Shown: in pieces, positions 60,089 to 64,000 of the stretch | How positions within the stretch are numbered: position 1 is the stretch's first letter | Layout: each line of letters begins with the position of its first letter | Assembly: GCA_024345305.1 (NCBI GenBank) | Contig: BRON01000002.1 | Span: 310,001-374,000 of the forward strand | Source of the DNA: Mrakia gelida | Lineage: Eukaryota; Basidiomycota; Tremellomycetes; Cystofilobasidiales; Mrakiaceae | Direction: 5' to 3' | Length of the DNA stretch: 64,000 nucleotides | Notes under the pieces: model-generated | Seen by the model: only the letters and a program-made list of their open reading frames with translations | What the model was told of the DNA's origin: nothing | The model's database searches: none | Made by a program: the position numbers and the translations under genes

Positions 60089-63000
60089 TCAAGCATCCGC
60101 GCCGCCCATCTTCCTGATCTCAGCCTCGGTCTGAGCTTGAACGGTGTTGGACTCCATTTGGACTCGAGTGAGATGACCCTTGAAGTGTCGAGGGGAGATC
60201 TTGTCGGCGAAGAGTTCGTCCATCTCGGCGGCGGATCGTCTGTGAGAAAGGAAGAGGCAAAGAAGTCGTCGCGAGTCGATTCAGTCGTCGCTCGTTTGAG
60301 ATGGAGGATCAAAGACGAGGAGAGTGGAGACGTACTGAGCGGTCTCGGGAAGGATGAAGAAGGCAAGAACGACGGCTGGGATTCCAGTGGCGGCGAAGAA
60401 CTAGAAAGGAGAGAGAGGGAGAAGTCGCGTCGTCAGTTTTGAATCCGCTCACGCGAGCAAAGCGAGACGACTCACGAAGCCGGTCTTGACGCCCCAGTTT
60501 GCGCTTCCCTTGAGCATAAGAGGGACACAGGTCGAAAAGATGAGACCGAAGCAGGCTGGAGAGAAAGAAAAGCAGAGGGAAGTCGGTTTCGACGCGTCGA
60601 AGACGGAGGCGAGAAGGTCGAGAACTCACCTGCGATAGCAGCTCCAAATCCAGCAGTTCGAGCTCGCCATCTCTGCGTAGGGACCTCTGAGAGATAAACG
60701 TATCCGATGGCCCCTGCGGCGGTGTTGAAGAAGATGCAGAGGCAGGCGAGGAAGATCTGGATGAACGAGAGATCAGTTCGAGACGAAGCGTTTCGAGGCG
60801 AAGACGAGTCGACTCACGAGAACCGAAGCAAGGGAAGGTCGAGTGTAGTCGAAGCATCCGAGGATCCCGATGGCTAGAACAGAAACAGCGGTGATTCCAA
60901 AACCGACGACGGTGCTGATGGGCGAGAAGAACGAAAGAGTCAGGACGAAGCGGAGAGGAAGATGCGTCGAAAGGGAGGCTCACATGAACCGTCGTCCCCA
61001 TCGATCTGAGACGAGAGCCATCAAGATGACCGAAGCGATTTGAGTGGCCTGTGCGAGAGAACAAATTTCTGTCAGAAGATGGATGCAAGAGAGGTGCGGT
61101 TAGCAAGGAGGAATGCAAACTTACAGCGAGAATTGTCGTGACGAGGAAAGGATCCTTGTTTCCAGCGCTGCGAACGGAAGGAGGAGTTAAGGTTGGAACC
61201 GATCTCGGGATGAAGCGAAAGAGTGATGAGACTTACTAGCTGAAGAACAGAGCGGCGTAGGTGTTGACCAAGGTGAGCTGAAGCGAAGGGATAGTCGCGG
61301 TGGTCAGCTTTCGCTCGTTGACGCGTCGAGAATCTCGTTCAAACACGAACTCACACCAGTGAGTTGTTGCATGCACTTCGGCCAAGTCGCGATGAGGGTT
61401 CTCCACTGCGAAGTCAGAACATGGTCGAGGTCAGCAGAAGGATCTGAGAGGAAGTGCGGTTCCGACAGGAACGAAGACTCACGCCGTTCTCGCCCTTGAA
61501 AATGGGAAGCCAGCCTTGGTTCTTGAGAAGAGCCGCCTCTCGTCGTTGCTGAAGGATAGAGCAAAAGTACCTCGTCAGTTTGGGCTTCGGTACGGGCCAA
61601 GAAAAGAACGAACGAACTTTGTAAATGACCTCGAGGACAATGTTAAGCTCTCTTTCGACATCGTAGCCCTCGACTCCTCCGTTGACTCGCTGAAGAACGG
61701 CTCGAGCCTCGGTGACTTTTCCAGTCGATGCGAGCCACCCTGTGAAGAAGGAGAAGTTCAGAGTCAGCGAAACAAGTGGCGAGAGACGACGACGCGACGG
61801 GATGAAACTCACAAGGCGACTCAGGAAGAAAGACGTAAATGGCCATCATCACTGCGAGGAATCCCCACTGAGTATAGATTGGAGTCTTGTAGTTGAGAGG
61901 CGAGTGCAAAGCGAGCTCTCGAAGGGTGAGTCTGCAAGAAGAAGGGGAAAAGAGAACGAGACGACGACGCGTCAGTTCGGGAATCGACGACTAGACTGAT
62001 AGAGAACAGAAGGTCCAGCTCACGGCGCGAGGAATTGCCCGAAGCAAAACCACAAACTGTCTGGATTGATCGGAAGAGGTCCAGTCAGCGACGAGTGGAC
62101 GAGGAGCAGACGTGAAGGCTGAATTCAAGTCGCGCGAGCTCACAAAGATTGACGAGAGCTCCTCTCAGCTGATTGGGCGCAAGCTCGGTGATGTAAACTG
62201 GAACGGTAGCTTGAAGCATTCCCACTCCAGCTCCTGGAAAGAGTCGAGCGAGATAAGACGAAGAGGGCGTCCGTTTAAGCTCGAGACGACGGTAGACGAG
62301 ACGCGTCGAAAACTCACCTGCCAAAAGCTTCGCGATGAGCCAGGCCCACCAAGCTGCAGCGAAAGTCTCAGCGAAGATGCTCTGTACAGTAGAGAAGCCG
62401 CAAATGAGTGAGTAGAGGTACGTCGGAGATGAAAAGAAGAAGAAGGGAGGACGAACGCCGACTAAGACGACCCACAAAAGGTAGAGTGCTTTTTTCCGGC
62501 CGAATCGATCCGCAAAGAAGTTGAGCGATAGCATTCCAAGAATCTGTCCCATCGATTGGAAACCTGTGTCGGAAAGAAGAGAATTAGGGAAAAGCTCAGT
62601 CTCCGTCTCGTTCTCGCGTCGTCGAGCAAAACCGAGACGCACCTCCCCAACTTGCGATCCAGGTTGATTTGAGAGCAGATACGCCGGTAGTAGGATTGAC
62701 AGCACCAAACTGCTTGACGAAACCCTTGTTGACGATGATACTTCCGGCCAAGTTGATCTGCGAGAGAGGGAAGGTCAGAGCTGAAGCGAGGAGGAGGTCG
62801 GCTCGACGCGGCTCACTTGATATCCGTCCGGAAGGGCTGGAAGGAGAAGAGACGGGTGTCAGATCGAGGTACGAAGAAGAGAACGAGGCGGCGATACGTA
62901 CCAGAGAAAGCAGCGAAGAAACAGAAGAGGCTGGCCTTCCAGAACGCGCGAGCCGCTTGGGGGATGGTGAGGTTGTCGAGTTGAGACTTCTGAGCCGTCA

Positions 63001-63109
63001 CTCCTGGAACTTGATTGTCGAAAGCTTCGACGTACTCGATCTCCTCCTTGGCGTCTGGGTCGAAGGAAGGTCGAGATGCGAGATTGGGAGGAGGTGGAGG
63101 AGCCGACAT
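60089..63109 (-). CDS. MFS sugar transporter (alpha-glucoside permease type)
   Basis: A 12-TM sugar porter of about 560 residues, different from the one at 2975-7350. It starts MSAPPPPPNLASRPSFDPDA and has QLDNLTIPQAARAFWKASLF, GYQINLAGSIIVNKGFVKQF, STWIASWGGFQSMGQILGML, FADRFGRKKALYLLWVVLVG (loop 2-3 signature), LLAGAGVGMLQATVPVYITE, LAPNQLRGALVNLYSLWFCF, FLPESPWWLASTGKVTEARA, TLIATWPKCMQQLTGLTLVN, VSDRWGRRFISTVVGFG, SEVPTQRWRARTAGFGAAIA and FFILPETARRSAAEMDELFA. This set is typical of fungal alpha-glucoside/maltose-type permeases, proton symporters of the plasma membrane. The TM1 region has DGYQINLAG where hexose carriers have a GYD-G motif. More than ten introns. It ends EAEIRKMGGADA, TGA at 60089-60091. 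A possible leader of 260 bases divides it from the next gene on the other strand. Confidence 0.92.
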
Positions 63110-63369
63110 GATGGAGAGTGAAGGGGGAGGACGGGAGGGAAGAAGGTGGGAGTCAGCGGAGACTTTGCGAACCTCTCGTCGTCCAAATGGGGGAAAGAGG
63201 ATAGAAGATGAGCCGAGAAGATCTTCTCGAGGTTACGCCGAGAAAAAGTTTCCCTCTCGTGACCTCAAGGGGTCGATAAAAACAGATTACCTAACTGGAA
63301 GGTGGGCCGGAGACAACCGGATCTCGCTCGCTTCCTTCTCGAGCTCGTCCTCTCTTTCCAGCCATCACC
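63110..63369. promoter_or_regulatory. Divergent promoter, MFS transporter (-) and truncated gene (+)
   Basis: 260 bases between opposite start codons. The + leader is pyrimidine-rich. No specific operator was identified. Confidence 0.45.
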
Positions 63370-64000
63370 ATGAGCCTCAAGATCATCTCCTCGTCGATCC
63401 TTGGACCCAGACCTCAAGCCCTCAACAACCTCAACGGAGGAAGTTTCCAGCAAGACGCTCTCTGCACTCGCAAAGGTCCGTCTTTTCCTTCAGCCCACGC
63501 TTCGTTCGAGCTCACTTCCCTCCCTCCCACCCGCGGACCCTCCTCCTTCCTTCCTTGCTGGCGCCACCACGTCGACCGAACGAGCTCACCTGTACTTCTC
63601 CGGTCCGTCCTTGGGTCGAACTCGTCCCTTAGGGTGGCAGTACGTCGTTTTCTACAGAGATGCCCCGAAGGTCGTTGGAACTCGGCACGTCTGCCTTGGA
63701 CGTCGAAACCTTGCTCTCCCTCACCAAGGACAAGTCTGGGAGATCATCGAATTTCACGACTATGATCAACAAGAAGACGATGGGCACAACGTCAGTTCAG
63801 AGCTTGCTCGTTGGCGATCCCCTTCTTCAGCCGTCGTCGCGCGAACTTCGAACTCACTCTTCTCGTCCTTGTTCTGTTCTCGATAGACTATCTCCCTAGG
63901 AATCTGCTCAACGGACGGATCAATACACTTCAGCTTCGACAATCACGACACTCCTCTCGTCTATCGCCGTTCGCTGGTCGATCTGACGACGAACCCAAAA
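63370..64000 (+). CDS. Unrecognised gene, truncated at window end
   Basis: An ATG at 63370 (context ATCACCATGA) opens MSLKIISSSILGPRPQALNN and runs to a GTCCGT donor near 63476. An acceptor at about 63658 restores the same frame: KEMPRRSLELGTSALDVETL, LSLTKDKSGRSSNFTTMINK, KTMGTT. A later exon from about 63889 could read TISLGICSTDGSIHFSFDNH, DTPLVYRRSLVDLTTNPK, but its phase does not match the previous exon with the donor I chose, so one join is wrong. The gene continues past 64000. No family recognised. It diverges from the MFS transporter across about 260 bases. Confidence 0.45.

Overview
The window looks like nuclear DNA of a basidiomycete fungus, most likely a red-yeast-type Pucciniomycotina (Microbotryomycetes-like); that placement is inference. 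The reasons are moderate GC content, tightly packed genes on both strands, and very many short introns (about 60-100 nt, donors GTGAGT or GTTCGT, branch site CTGAC, acceptor CAG). Gene content also fits: muskelin, a BBC1-like SH3 protein, a WOPR regulator and a GRAM/VASt sterol-transfer protein. I see no tRNA, rRNA, CRISPR array, prophage or bacterial-type operon.

Left third (1-24.6 kb). In order: the 3' end of a GH16 beta-glucanase-like gene (+), a SAM-dependent methyltransferase (+), an MFS sugar transporter (-) cut by about twenty introns, an unrecognised gene (-), mitochondrial ribosomal protein uL14m (-), hexokinase (+), muskelin (+), a Yar1-like ankyrin protein (-) diverging from the GCN5 acetyltransferase (+), and a mitochondrial succinate-fumarate carrier (+).

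Middle (25-46 kb). An orphan acidic protein (-), a Lam/GRAMD1-type sterol transporter (-), an Mpv17/PMP22 protein (-) diverging from a BBC1-like actin-patch protein (+), a ~1,400-residue low-complexity coiled-coil protein (+), and an OPA3-like mitochondrial protein (+) with an unusually long, structured intron.

Right third (47-64 kb). A WOPR (Gti1/Pac2/Wor1) regulator (+), the histone N-terminal acetyltransferase NatD (+), a large SH3 plus Ras-association polarity scaffold (+), a two-TM Pom34-like candidate (-), an orphan coiled-coil protein (-), a second MFS sugar transporter (-) and a truncated gene at the right edge (+). The genes are not a pathway cluster. They cover sugar uptake and phosphorylation (two MFS carriers, hexokinase), organelle function (uL14m, carrier, Mpv17, OPA3), chromatin (GCN5, NatD) and cell polarity or actin (BBC1, SH3-RA).

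The most unusual signals are in non-coding architecture. One intron-sized sequence occurs twice: it fills an intron of the sugar transporter and recurs in antisense near the 3' end of the neighbouring methyltransferase gene (introner-like). Exons of 7-18 nt occur in several conserved genes. The motif ACGCGT recurs in introns throughout. The 432-nt OPA3 intron carries three hairpins, one capped by a UACG tetraloop. Exon joins were worked out by eye from protein continuity and splice signals; gene ends are reliable where a conserved C-terminus is named, less so elsewhere.
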